A DNA stretch of 64,000 nt from the NCBI GenBank assembly GCA_040429635.1, contig CP158972.1, positions 1,312,001 through 1,376,000 on the forward strand, given 5' to 3'. The notes below the pieces were generated by a model, which saw only the letters and a list, made by a program, of their open reading frames with translations, had not been told where the DNA came from and made no database searches. Source of the stretch: Tamlana crocina (lineage in GTDB: Bacteria; Bacteroidota; Bacteroidia; Flavobacteriales; Flavobacteriaceae). This document shows, piece after piece, positions 27,101 to 35,362 of the stretch; position 1 is the first letter of the stretch; every line of letters begins with the position of its first letter. The position numbers were made by a program, and so were the translations under genes.

Positions 27101-28766
27101 AAAGGGGTGGGGCGCTGGAACTCACAGCACCATATTCATCCACATCGAATAGCCCGTCGTTATCAGAATCCAAATCCAAATAATCAGGAATTAAATCGGT
27201 ATCGGAATTTATGGGAGAAATGCCTTCTGCCAAATCATGCATACCGTTGCCATTGGTATCCACCCACGAGGACACACCGGTAAGGCTGGCTTTGCCTTCG
27301 CTTAAACTGGCGCTTGTTGGGTTGCCTTCAACCACATCGGGAATGCCATCGTTGTCAGAATCCAAATCGAAAACATCGGCAACCCCGTCGCTGTCCATGT
27401 CGCAAAGGGTTTGTCTTACTTCAATATCATCAATAGCCAAATCGTTTCCAGCGCCACCAGGTGCGTTGTTAACGAACTGAACAATAAAAGCGGTTTCGGA
27501 AGTGGAAAAGGTTTCCGTGAATTGTTTCCATTCTGAGGTCGTACAAGTGTTGAACGACGGGTCGGAAGGGTTGTAAGCTGGGTTGTTAGGGTCGTTAATG
27601 GCTCCTGGGCAACGTGTGATATCGCCAGTGTCAAACGTGGAAATTACAGTGCTTCGGTCTAAAGTTAGGAAGTTTACGGTTACATTGGGATTACCTCTAG
27701 GTAGCTCGCCGGCTGAAAACCGAGAATCGTCGTTATCAATATTGATTACCCAGAAACTATAAGTTACGGGTACATTGGCTAATGTGCCTGTAATTTGGGT
27801 TTCATAAAAAATACCGGGATCGTAATCGGCGTTAAAAACAGCCATTCTGCCATCGGTATCTCCAGGGGTATGATCCTCAATGGGCGCCCAAGCATACCAT
27901 GCCCATGAAGCAATGGCATCGTTAGGACCAACGGTTTCGCCGGAAACACCAGAAGTGATAAAGCTTGTAACGGTGTATTCGCCATCGCCTACACCGGCAT
28001 TTGAGCCAGAACAGCTTGACCCTGGTGAGCCATCTTCTAAACAATAGGAAGTAGACACGGTATAAAGCGAGCTTATTCCGGTACCTCGTCCAGTGCCTGT
28101 GCCGAAAGTTTCGTTCAGAAATTTATAGTCTGCTTGCCATGCGCCGTTGGATAATCTACAGGCGTTTTCTTCGTCCGAATCCATGATGCCGTCGTTGTCA
28201 TCGTCAATATCAACGTCGTCATAAACCCCGTCATTATCACTGTCAAAAAATACTTTATCGCCTTCCGCGGTGAGATTTATTTGGTAAGTGGCCTCGTCTG
28301 AATCATCGGAAGCGATACTTAGTACCGTGGTTTGTGTGCCTTCGGTTGATGTAGCAAAGGAAATGGTGATGCTTTCGGAGTTGCCAGCCGAAATTACAGT
28401 ACCGTTTGCCGGTTTGCTGATTATTGAGAAATCTGTAGTGCCGGAAAGTAATATATCGCCAAGAGTTAGATTGGCCGCTCCGGTATTTTCAATAACGAAC
28501 GTTTTCGTAACGGTTTCAGATACAATTTGAACTTTTCCGAAATCGGTATTGTCCGTTAAAATGGGGGTGTTGCTGCCGTTGCCAATAATAGTGTTAGTGT
28601 TTCCCGTAATATTTATCTCGGGAGCGCTTGATAAGGCCATTGCAATATTCCTGTATATAGAGCTAGTAAAGCCTTTAAGCGGTGTAAATGCTAAAGATAA
28701 ATACAGCAAAAAAGATACAGCTGCCTTCAAATGGTAGTTGGGCACTTTCATAATTAGGTTGATCAA
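24108..28766 (-). CDS. Large secreted modular protein with type IX secretion sorting domain
   Basis: 1552 residues; the start could also be at 28751 ([11 protein letters not shown]). A signal peptide (to about residue 35) is followed by a choice-of-anchor D type domain (about 52-165), Asp-rich thrombospondin type 3 calcium-binding repeats ([19 protein letters not shown] and later [42 protein letters not shown]), a beta-rich region with four Cys, and a LamG/concanavalin-like domain (about 700-830). A long beta-rich part with repeated Asn/Trp/Tyr follows, then a C-terminal type A sorting domain (about 1470-1552; [25 protein letters not shown]). It is likely exported by the Por system and anchored or released at the surface, perhaps as an adhesin. 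No enzyme motif was seen. Confidence 0.85.
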   Translation of the reverse strand: MINLIMKVPNYHLKAAVSFLLYLSLAFTPLKGFTSSIYRNIAMALSSAPEINITGNTNTIIGNGSNTPILTDNTDFGKVQIVSETVTKTFVIENTGAANLTLGDILLSGTTDFSIISKPANGTVISAGNSESITISFATSTEGTQTTVLSIASDDSDEATYQINLTAEGDKVFFDSDNDGVYDDVDIDDDNDGIMDSDEENACRLSNGAWQADYKFLNETFGTGTGRGTGISSLYTVSTSYCLEDGSPGSSCSGSNAGVGDGEYTVTSFITSGVSGETVGPNDAIASWAWYAWAPIEDHTPGDTDGRMAVFNADYDPGIFYETQITGTLANVPVTYSFWVINIDNDDSRFSAGELPRGNPNVTVNFLTLDRSTVISTFDTGDITRCPGAINDPNNPAYNPSDPSFNTCTTSEWKQFTETFSTSETAFIVQFVNNAPGGAGNDLAIDDIEVRQTLCDMDSDGVADVFDLDSDNDGIPDVVEGNPTSASLSEGKASLTGVSSWVDTNGNGMHDLAEGISPINSDTDLIPDYLDLDSDNDGLFDVDEYGAVSSSAPPLFQNGDGDVTGNGVGDGAETEAFREKDSEGDGSIEYYGDGILDIFDYHSDAATYADAYGNIGQGTGPLYALDSDGDGTPDYRDPTNGTTNDIDTVEIYAHLPNTAGVLDNTTDADGDGIVASRDGNDTVFGSPRNLDNSYSLYFDGRNDYVEDTNVISSGSATIMAFIKSDGTNTDADNRVIAGQNDFYIRINEADNSVTAISESVSLSSTTNITDGIWTHVAVTTETDGDVVLFINGIEEARDTSSLGGITDASNFMIGRATTDSNYFKGGIDEVRVFNKALTTEELQRMVYQELDDSNNFNSGKIIPITICASLGSNLVKYYKMDGYQDDILDDKKTGSIDVSGAKMYNFKDIYFQKAPLPYETVADGNWTDSSNWLYGSEWDISTKSDNPDGASIVHIKNNIILNGTYDEQGMVGLIVDSGKEFSIEADKGLYNGWYLKLDGLIDLEGESQLIQTEGSILDATSAGKIERDQQGTKDYFTYNYWSSPVGVSNASSNNNSYKMTDNIFKNGTLPTSPSNITFTSFGYNGCVTGNDITIADYWIWKYSNSTYNNYYAWQHVRRNGTILPGEGFTMKGVDNTSGNISLTQNYVFDGKPNNDEITLPLTVNNEYLVGNPYPSALDADEFIRDNIKDGGNNTNNVINGALYFWEHFASNTHYLKEYQGGYGIYTLMGSTPAINSDTRINHTGGLTSTKGAPERYIPVGQGFFVRAILDPELTGESNDPNLTSSIDGGNIVFKNSQRVFQTEASGSSIFLKSNEAKSKKKINNTNLDTRPKLRLMFDSPKGYHRQLLTGVDESATNHFDLGYDAPLTEDNVEDMFWLIHNKEFVIQAVNHFETDQKLPLGIKIKKAGMATIRIEALENITNSLIIYLHDKTLDVYHNLKINDYSIHLDPGTYLDRFEITFGKEESLNTEYNISENIGAYFSNEKNCIIVNNPASMYIESVELLNIIGQSVFKTLPKTNQNSLEYYNHLKPGNYILRVRTKHRSMSKKVRVK

Positions 28767-28795
28767 TTTTAGTTTGGGGCTAAAATATTCATGGT

Positions 28796-28831
28796 CAAAT
28801 GTATGTTAAAACTCTATGAAACGCAAAAATA
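28796..28831 (-). promoter_or_regulatory. Two candidate -7 boxes for the secreted protein gene
   Basis: On the minus strand TACATTTG (28803-28796) and TATTTTTG (28831-28824) both fit TAnnTTTG, 30 and 58 bp before the start. Confidence 0.5.
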
Positions 28832-29287
28832 ATCGACAAAATGCATTAAAAGTAATTTTACACTACTGTTAAAATAGCTTAGTTTTAAGGATTACAATTA
28901 TTCTAAAAAAAACTGAGGGAAGAATTATGAAAATAATGTAGCTTCAATGTTTTTGGAATGTAACAAGAGTTTTGTGGCTTATGTTGTGACTAATGAAGAG
29001 GTTAATTTAGATGCTTTAAATCGGGCTTAAGGGGCGAATTTTTAGTTTGTGAAATAATTGTTGGGTTAATTTTTTAAATTAGGGAAAATTATTAATCGGT
29101 ATTTTTGTCTTTTAACAAGGATGGATTTATAAGCGTGAGATGAGTGGTTATCCATTTAGATAAAGTTTCAGGCACATTCATTGAAAAAGGTTATCTTTTC
29201 CTGTTTAAAATCGGAAAATATGCTTTATATTCGAAGTTTTTAAAATGTAATTGGCAGTTAGGTTTTTGCTATTATTACTTAGGCTTT
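28832..29287. other. AT-rich intergenic stretch without a clear gene
   Basis: About 450 bp before the uxaC promoter. One short frame ending at 29031 reads NKSFVAYVVTNEEVNLDALNRA, which resembles the C-terminal end of an AMP-binding/adenylation domain, but it has only about 38 codons and no clear start. A TATTTTTG box lies at 29100-29107. Nothing else can be supported. Confidence 0.4.
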
Positions 29288-29295
29288 TATCTTTG
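29288..29295 (+). promoter_or_regulatory. Promoter -7 box for uxaC
   Basis: TATCTTTG fits TAnnTTTG, with a TTTTTG stretch about 20 bp upstream as a possible -33 element. The expected transcript start is near 29302, giving a leader of about 280 bases before uxaC. Confidence 0.55.
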
Positions 29296-29320
29296 CGGAA
29301 ATGAGATTATTTAAAACTGG

Positions 29321-29332
29321 TTAAACGTTTAA
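29321..29332. promoter_or_regulatory. CG-centred palindrome just after the uxaC promoter
   Basis: TTAAACGTTTAA is a perfect 12-bp palindrome with a central CG, the shape of many LacI-family operators. It lies about 20 bp after the expected transcript start, a good place for repression. Confidence 0.45.
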
Positions 29333-29418
29333 ATAAAGAGGTTTTAATTTGTCTATAGTTCAAACTAAGATAAATATAAAAATTTGAGATATTTAAATAT
29401 GAATCACTTACTTTCTTC

Positions 29419-29430
29419 GTAATCGATTAA
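29419..29430. promoter_or_regulatory. Candidate LacI-family operator in the uxaC leader
   Basis: GTAATCGATTAA matches the palindrome GTAATCGATTAC found before the lacI-family gene at 38211-38222 in 11 of 12 bases. Confidence 0.5.
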
Positions 29431-29585
29431 TTTTTTTAAATTATCAACAGGCTATTTGATGAGGGAGGTTTAGAAAAGAAAATGTTGTTTACGAATTAAG
29501 TGTTGCACAATGAAACACTTAGGGGCAAATGCTTCTATGGAACATACGAAATAAAAGAATCAAATTAATTACACTAATATAAAAA

Positions 29586-30989
29586 ATGAGCAAGCCGTTT
29601 ATCCACGATAATTTTTTGCTAGAAAGCAAATACGCTGAAGAATTATACCACGACTATTCTAAAAATCAACCGATAATAGATTACCACAACCATTTGCCGC
29701 CCCAGCAAATTGCAGAGGACAAGGCTTTTAACAATATTACAGATGTTTGGATCAACGGCGACCATTACAAGTGGCGAGCCATGCGAACCTTAGGGGTAAA
29801 TGAAAGGTTCATAACAGGCAATGCTTCAGATAAGGAAAAGTTTTTAAATTGGGCCAAAACGGTACCTTACACTATGCGTAACCCTTTGTATCATTGGACT
29901 CACATGGAGCTTACCCGATATTTTGGAATCACCGATTTGTTGAATGAAAAATCGGCTGAAAAAATTTGGGATATTACACAAGAAAAATTGAATTCAGATG
30001 GCTATAGCTGTAGGGGCTTGCTTAAAAAAGTAAATGCCGAATTGGTGTGTACCACTGAAGATCCTTTGGATACTTTGGAATATCATCAACAATTGGCCAA
30101 GGAAGATTTTGGTGTTAAAGTGAGTACCGCTTTTAGACCAGATAAGGCCATTTTGATTTCGGCTGAAGATTATACCGATTATCTAGCTTCATTGGGAAAA
30201 GTATCGGGTATTGAAGTGAGCTCGTTTTCAACCCTGTGCGATGCTTTGAGAAATCGTATACAGCATTTCCACGATAACGGATGCCGTTTGTGTGATCATG
30301 GATTATCGCATATCTTTTTTGAAGACTACACCGAAAGTGAATTGAATGCCATAATTAAAAAGAAGCTTTCAGGAAAAGAAGTTTCTGATGAAGAAGTCCA
30401 GAAATTCCAAAGTGCCGTATTGGTTTTCTTATGTGAAACTTACCATGAGTTTGGTTGGGTGCAACAATTCCACCTTGGAGCTTTAAGAAATAACAATGCC
30501 CGTATGCACCGCATTTTAGGGCCAGATACAGGTTGGGATTCTATTGGAGACTACCCGCAAGCACAAAAGCTTTCAGCCTTTTTAAATGTTCTTGATAGTA
30601 ACGATAAGCTTTGCAAAACGATAATATACAACCTTAATCCAGCAGATAACGAAGTTATGGCCACCATGATTGGAAACTTTAACGATGGTAGCATTAAAGG
30701 AAAAGTTCAGTGGGGTTCCGGATGGTGGTTTTTAGATCAAAAAGATGGAATGACCAAACAAATGAATGCCCTATCAAACATGGGGCTTATCAGTTGTTTT
30801 GTTGGTATGTTAACCGATTCCAGAAGTTTCCTGTCGTTCCCAAGGCATGAGTATTTCCGAAGAATTCTTTGTAACCTTTTAGGCGATGAAATCCAAAGAG
30901 GGGAACTGCCGAAAGAAGAAATGCAGTGGATTGGAAAAATGGTTTCGGATATCAGTTATTTTAATGCCAAGAATTATTTCGATTTTTAA
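29586..30989 (+). CDS. uxaC: Glucuronate/galacturonate isomerase
   Basis: 467 residues, the usual size. The enzyme of the amidohydrolase fold interconverts glucuronate with fructuronate and galacturonate with tagaturonate, the first step of hexuronate breakdown. Motifs: MSKPFIHDNFLLESKYAEELYHDY, the metal-binding DYHNHLPP, HWTHMELTRYFGI, CTTEDPLDTLEYH, HLGALRNNN, the RHEYFRRILCNLLG end. First gene of the hexuronate locus, followed after a hairpin by a TRAP transporter and then uxaB and uxaA. Palindromes in the leader suggest control by the LacI-type regulator at the far end of the locus. Confidence 0.96.
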   Translation: MSKPFIHDNFLLESKYAEELYHDYSKNQPIIDYHNHLPPQQIAEDKAFNNITDVWINGDHYKWRAMRTLGVNERFITGNASDKEKFLNWAKTVPYTMRNPLYHWTHMELTRYFGITDLLNEKSAEKIWDITQEKLNSDGYSCRGLLKKVNAELVCTTEDPLDTLEYHQQLAKEDFGVKVSTAFRPDKAILISAEDYTDYLASLGKVSGIEVSSFSTLCDALRNRIQHFHDNGCRLCDHGLSHIFFEDYTESELNAIIKKKLSGKEVSDEEVQKFQSAVLVFLCETYHEFGWVQQFHLGALRNNNARMHRILGPDTGWDSIGDYPQAQKLSAFLNVLDSNDKLCKTIIYNLNPADNEVMATMIGNFNDGSIKGKVQWGSGWWFLDQKDGMTKQMNALSNMGLISCFVGMLTDSRSFLSFPRHEYFRRILCNLLGDEIQRGELPKEEMQWIGKMVSDISYFNAKNYFDF

Positions 30990-31000
30990 ATTTTATCAGT

Positions 31001-31031
31001 AAACCTGTTATTTTTGTCCAATAGCAGGTTT
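31001..31031 (+). terminator. Hairpin between uxaC and the TRAP transporter genes
   Basis: AAACCTGTTAT (31001-31011) pairs with ATAGCAGGTTT (31021-31031), one G-U pair. It may reduce read-through from uxaC. A TATTTTTG box at 31009-31016 inside it could equally be a promoter for dctP. Confidence 0.5.
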
Positions 31032-31080
31032 GATTCTTTAATAAAGACAGACCACTAAACCTAAAAAACTTTAAAATAAG

Positions 31081-32058
31081 ATGATTAAAAACCTAAAAGT
31101 CTTTTCGCTTTTGCTCGTCGTATTGTTGTCCAGCTGTGGCGAAATGAGTAATACCAGAGTGATAAAAATTGCCCACGGTTTAGATACCAAGCACTCGGTA
31201 CATCAAGCGATGGTTGAAATGGGTAAGGATTTAGAAAAACGCTCTGGCGGAAAAATGAACCTTCAAATTTACCCCAGTCAGCAATTAGGAACAGAACGAG
31301 AATGCCTGGAATTGCTCCAAATAGGAAGTTTGGATATGACCAAGGTTTCTGTTGGGGTAATGGAAAATTTCGCCCCTAAGATGAAAGTATTTGGGGTGCC
31401 CTTTTTGTTTAGGGATAGGCAACATTCGTTTGATGTTTTAGACAGTTACATAGGAAAGGAAATTTTGGACGACGGTGAAAAATACTGGCTTAAGGGAATG
31501 GCCTATTATGATGCGGGCAGTAGAAGTTTTTATACAAAGGATAGAGCGGTACATACTCCCGAAGACCTAAAAGGACTAAAACTTAGGGTGATGGAAAGTG
31601 TAACGGCTATTGATATGGTTAAAAGTTTAGGTGGGTCGCCAACGCCTATTTCTTGGGGCGAATTGTACACGTCTTTACAACAAGGTGTGGTTGATGGTGC
31701 AGAAAATAACCCACCAAGTTTTTATTTATCGAGACACTACGAAGTTTGTAAATTTTATACCCTTAATGAACATACCGTTTTACCTGACGTTTTGGTAATA
31801 GGTACCAGTACCTGGAACAAGCTTTCTAAACAAGAGCGGGAGTGGTTGCAGGCATCGGTAGATAAATCGGTTACTTTCCAAAGGAAACTTTGGGCCGAGG
31901 CGGAAGCCGAAGCTTTAGCAGAGGTAGAAAAGGCAGGTGTTGAAATTATTAGACCTGATAAAACCTTATTTAAGGAAAGAGTACAGAGTGTTTATGACGG
32001 GTATAAGGACAACCCTGTGATAAATAAATTAATTCAAGACATCCAACAACTAAAATAA
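31081..32058 (+). CDS. TRAP transporter solute-binding protein (DctP family)
   Basis: 325 residues with a lipoprotein signal peptide (Cys19 in LLSSCG), so it is a lipid-anchored binding protein. Family marks are KIAHGLDTKHSVHQAMVEMGK, QLGTERECLELLQIGSLDMTKVSVG, RSFYTKDRAVHTPEDLKGLKLRV and VDGAENNPPSF; the Arg of LKLRVM normally grips a carboxylate. Its place between uxaC and uxaB indicates that it binds glucuronate and/or galacturonate. The membrane parts follow directly. Confidence 0.93.
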   Translation: MIKNLKVFSLLLVVLLSSCGEMSNTRVIKIAHGLDTKHSVHQAMVEMGKDLEKRSGGKMNLQIYPSQQLGTERECLELLQIGSLDMTKVSVGVMENFAPKMKVFGVPFLFRDRQHSFDVLDSYIGKEILDDGEKYWLKGMAYYDAGSRSFYTKDRAVHTPEDLKGLKLRVMESVTAIDMVKSLGGSPTPISWGELYTSLQQGVVDGAENNPPSFYLSRHYEVCKFYTLNEHTVLPDVLVIGTSTWNKLSKQEREWLQASVDKSVTFQRKLWAEAEAEALAEVEKAGVEIIRPDKTLFKERVQSVYDGYKDNPVINKLIQDIQQLK

Positions 32059-32102
32059 AGAAAGACCGTAAGCATTTCTTTTACAAGATTAAATTAATAT
32101 AA

Positions 32103-32561
32103 ATGAAACTTCGAGAAAAAGTAGACAAGATTTTGGGAAAAGTACTTGTAGTCATAATGGCCATTATGGTTATTAATGTACTGTGGCAAGTATTTACAAG
32201 GTTTGTAATGGGAACGCCAAGTTCATTTACAGATGAATTGGCAAGGTATTTAATGATTTGGATTGGTGTATTGGGGGCCGCTTATGTATCGGGCCGCAAT
32301 ATGCACGTGGCTATTGATGTATTGCCATCAAAAGCAAGTGGCCCTATGCAAAAGAAGATTTTAAAATTGGTATATGTCATTATTATCATCTTCTCATTTT
32401 TAGCATTGGTTGTTGGCGGATTCAGACTGGTTTATATCAGTTATTTACTGGGGCAAACTTCAGCAGCTTTACAAATCCCTATGGCATTGGTGTATTTAGC
32501 CATTCCCATTAGTGGACTGTTAATCATTTTTTACAAAACTTTAGATCTTATAAAAAAATAA
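32103..32561 (+). CDS. TRAP transporter small permease (DctQ family)
   Basis: 152 residues with four membrane helices, the standard DctQ plan: helix 1 VLVVIMAIMVINVLWQVFTRF, then the SFTDELARYLMIWIGVLGAA region, a third helix VYVIIIIFSFLALVVGG and a fourth MALVYLAIPISGLLIIFYK. The EELARY-type motif (here DELARYL) is a family mark. It starts 44 bp after dctP and ends 3 bp before the large permease gene. Confidence 0.92.
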   Translation: MKLREKVDKILGKVLVVIMAIMVINVLWQVFTRFVMGTPSSFTDELARYLMIWIGVLGAAYVSGRNMHVAIDVLPSKASGPMQKKILKLVYVIIIIFSFLALVVGGFRLVYISYLLGQTSAALQIPMALVYLAIPISGLLIIFYKTLDLIKK

Positions 32562-32564
32562 ATT

Positions 32565-33866
32565 ATGGAATATATACCAGTACTTGTATTAGTAATTAGT
32601 TTTTTATTCCTATTGGCTATAGGAACACCCGTAGCATGGAGTATCGCCATTTCTGCAGTATTGACCATGTTGGTGAGTATATCGCCGTTGGCAGCATTTA
32701 CAACCGTATCGCAGCGAATGGGAACGGGGCTCGACAGTTTTGCGCTTCTCGCCATACCCTTTTTCGTCCTCTCTGGACAGCTCATGAATAAGGGGGGGAT
32801 TGCACACCGGCTCATTGCATTTGCTAAAACATTGGTTGGCTCATTACCGGGAGGCTTGGCTCTAATCAACGTGATTGGTGCCATGTTAATGGGTGCGATT
32901 GCAGGATCGGCTATGGCATCGGCATCGGCCATGGGAAGTATTTTAGGTCCAGAAATGGAAAAAGAAGGATATTCAAAGGAATTTGGAGCTGCCGTAAATA
33001 TTACATCGGCAACGACAGGTTTGATTATTCCGCCGAGTAACGTATTGATTGTTTATTCATTGGCTAGTGGCGGTGTGTCTATTGCAGCATTGTTCTTGGC
33101 AGGTTACATTCCGGGTATTTTAACTGGATTGTTTTTGATGCTTGTGGCCATGTTTTGGGCTAAAAAGAAAAAATATAAGTTGGGCGAACGCAGCAAATTT
33201 AAAGATGTTGTAAAAACCTTTATCGATGCCTTACCAAGTTTATTTTTATTAGTAGTAGTAATAGGAGGAATTGTATCAGGAATTTTTACCGCAACCGAAG
33301 CTTCAGCCATCGCTGTACTTTACACTTTGGTTCTCGGTTTTGTTTACAAAGAAATTTCCTTTAAAACATTGCCGGAAATTTTACTGGAATCGTCTGCTAC
33401 AACGGCTATTGTAATGCTGTTGATTGGAGCCTCGATGAGTATGTCATGGGTAATGTCTTATGAAAGTATTCCACAAAGTATCAGTACAGTATTATTGGGT
33501 ATCAGTGAAAACGAAATAGTGATTTTGTTGATTATCAACTTATTATTGCTATTCGTTGGTATATTTATGGATATGACGCCGGCCGTATTAATTTTTACCC
33601 CCATATTTCTACCTGTGGTAACCGAGTTGGGTATGGATCCCATCCACTTCGGAATCATTATGGTACTCAACCTATGTATCGGCCTCTGTACACCACCGGT
33701 AGGCTCGGTATTATTTGTTGGAGTTGGTGTGGCCAATACCACGATAGAAAAAGTAGTAAAGCCGCTTTTACCATTGTTTTTGGCCATGGTACTGGCGTTG
33801 TTCTTGGTAACGTATTTCCCAGAATTAAGTTTATGGTTACCTAGAGTATTTGGTTTAATAGACTAA
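32565..33866 (+). CDS. TRAP transporter large permease (DctM family)
   Basis: 433 residues and about twelve membrane helices. Conserved segments are AIPFFVLSGQLMNKGGIAHRL, GSAMASASAMGSILGPEME, the NITSATTGLIIPPSN stretch and VLNLCIGLCTPPVGSVLFVG. It is the Na+-coupled channel part of the transporter, and with the binding protein and the small subunit forms a complete TRAP system. The 3-bp gap to dctQ points to one mRNA. uxaB starts 25 bp after its stop. Confidence 0.94.
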   Translation: MEYIPVLVLVISFLFLLAIGTPVAWSIAISAVLTMLVSISPLAAFTTVSQRMGTGLDSFALLAIPFFVLSGQLMNKGGIAHRLIAFAKTLVGSLPGGLALINVIGAMLMGAIAGSAMASASAMGSILGPEMEKEGYSKEFGAAVNITSATTGLIIPPSNVLIVYSLASGGVSIAALFLAGYIPGILTGLFLMLVAMFWAKKKKYKLGERSKFKDVVKTFIDALPSLFLLVVVIGGIVSGIFTATEASAIAVLYTLVLGFVYKEISFKTLPEILLESSATTAIVMLLIGASMSMSWVMSYESIPQSISTVLLGISENEIVILLIINLLLLFVGIFMDMTPAVLIFTPIFLPVVTELGMDPIHFGIIMVLNLCIGLCTPPVGSVLFVGVGVANTTIEKVVKPLLPLFLAMVLALFLVTYFPELSLWLPRVFGLID

Positions 33867-33890
33867 AAAAGTGTTTCAACATAAATTAAA

Positions 33891-35336
33891 ATGAAAAAGT
33901 TAAATAGAGCAAATGTTGGACTGGAAGAAAAACGTCCAATAAAAATAGTGCAGTTTGGTGAGGGTAATTTCTTAAGGGCGTTTATAGGTTACGCCTTTCA
34001 CGAATTAAATAACAAGGCCGATTTTAATGCCGGCATAGCCGTAGTACAGCCCATAGGCAAGGGTTTGGTTAAAATGCTTAACGATCAGGACGGGCTTTAC
34101 ACCCTTTTTATGAAAGGTGTGAAAAAAGGGGAGGAAATACAAGAAGTTGAATTGATTGACAATATTGTGAAGGGAGTAGATCCTTATGCCAACTTTAACG
34201 ATTATTTAAGTTTAGCAAAAGAAGAGTCTTTGGAGTTTGTTATTTCGAACACTACTGAAGCTGGTATTGCTTACGTGGCTTCCGATACGCTAGATATGCA
34301 ACCGCCAAGTTCCTTTCCTGCAAAATTAACTTTGTTTTTGCACGAAAGGTTCAAACATTTTAATGGCGATCCAAACAAAGGATTAACTATCATTCCGTGT
34401 GAATTGATTAACTATAATTCGGAAACTTTAAAAGAAATTTTATTAAAACATGTAATCGATTACAATTTAAGTAATGGCTTTAAAGCATGGTTGTTAAATC
34501 ACAACAGTTTCCACAGCACTTTGGTCGATAGAATTGTACCGGGCTACCCAAAAGATGAGATAGAATCTTATAATGCTCAGCTAGATTATCAAGATAGTTT
34601 AATAGTAGCAGCCGAAGCATTCCTTTTATGGGTTATTGAAGGTGGTGACGACCTGAAAGCCAAATTACCATTCCATAAAACCGATTTGGACGTTAAAATT
34701 GTTGATGATATGCAGCCGTACCGTACTAGAAAGGTGCGTATTCTTAACGGTGCGCATACCGCTATGGTGCCTTTTTCGTTGCTTTACGGAAACAAAACGG
34801 TGAAACAATCTGTTGATAATGAGTTTACAGGGAAGTTTATCAACGAAGCCGTTTTTAACGAAATTATCGATACATTGGAAATGGACCGTGAGGAGTTGAA
34901 CAGCTTCGCAGATGAAATTTTCGACCGTTTTAGAAACCCATTTATTATTCATAACTTATCAAGTATTGCCTTAAACTCCATTTCAAAATTCAAAGTTAGA
35001 GTGTTGCCAAGTTTATTGGGCTATATTGATGTGCACGGTAAATTACCAACAAACTTAACCTTTGCGTTTGCCTGCTTGATTAGATTTTATAAAGGGACTT
35101 GGAAAGGAGGGAGCCTTCCAGTACAGGATGGCGACGATATTGTAGCCAATTTTGCAAAAATTTGGGAATCTAACGACTACGAAAAAGTAGCCAAAGAAGC
35201 CTTGAGTATAGAAGAATACTGGGGTGGAGATTTAACAAAAGTTGAAAAATTAACCAGCGCAGTAGCCTTGGCTTTAAAAGAAATTGAAGCTAATGGAGTA
35301 GAGGAAGGTTTTGCTAACTACAGTAAAACATACTAA
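33891..35336 (+). CDS. uxaB: Tagaturonate reductase
   Basis: 481 residues. A member of the long-chain mannitol dehydrogenase family: the N-terminal nucleotide-binding motif is IVQFGEGNFLRAFIGYAF, followed by ISNTTEAGI, IPCELINYNSETLKE and the catalytic region FHSTLVDRIVPGYP and KVRILNGAHTAMVPFSLLYG (Lys and His of the family). It reduces tagaturonate to altronate with NADH. The gene order with uxaC and uxaA fits the galacturonate route; a fructuronate reductase (UxuB) activity cannot be fully excluded. A perfect copy of the lacI palindrome lies inside it at 34452-34463. Confidence 0.9.
   Translation: MKKLNRANVGLEEKRPIKIVQFGEGNFLRAFIGYAFHELNNKADFNAGIAVVQPIGKGLVKMLNDQDGLYTLFMKGVKKGEEIQEVELIDNIVKGVDPYANFNDYLSLAKEESLEFVISNTTEAGIAYVASDTLDMQPPSSFPAKLTLFLHERFKHFNGDPNKGLTIIPCELINYNSETLKEILLKHVIDYNLSNGFKAWLLNHNSFHSTLVDRIVPGYPKDEIESYNAQLDYQDSLIVAAEAFLLWVIEGGDDLKAKLPFHKTDLDVKIVDDMQPYRTRKVRILNGAHTAMVPFSLLYGNKTVKQSVDNEFTGKFINEAVFNEIIDTLEMDREELNSFADEIFDRFRNPFIIHNLSSIALNSISKFKVRVLPSLLGYIDVHGKLPTNLTFAFACLIRFYKGTWKGGSLPVQDGDDIVANFAKIWESNDYEKVAKEALSIEEYWGGDLTKVEKLTSAVALALKEIEANGVEEGFANYSKTY
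34452..34463. promoter_or_regulatory. GTAATCGATTAC palindrome inside uxaB
   Basis: Identical to the 12-bp palindrome before the lacI-family gene. It encodes part of HVIDYN, so it may be chance, or an internal operator. Confidence 0.25.
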
Positions 35337-35362
35337 AAAAATAAATTTAATCCATTTACAGG

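Noticed and set aside
26708-27634. Open frames on both strands inside the large secreted protein gene
   Set aside because: They are shadows caused by the biased Asp/Gly/Ser/Asn codons of the real gene; none shows a signal, start context or family pattern.
26740-28240. Possible CRISPR-like or tandem DNA repeats
   Set aside because: The repetition is at protein level (Asp-rich calcium repeats); spacing and nucleotide sequence vary and no constant repeat-spacer pattern exists.
31001-31031. Riboswitch before the TRAP transporter genes
   Set aside because: A single hairpin with a loop of nine bases and no conserved core; better seen as a terminator or attenuator.
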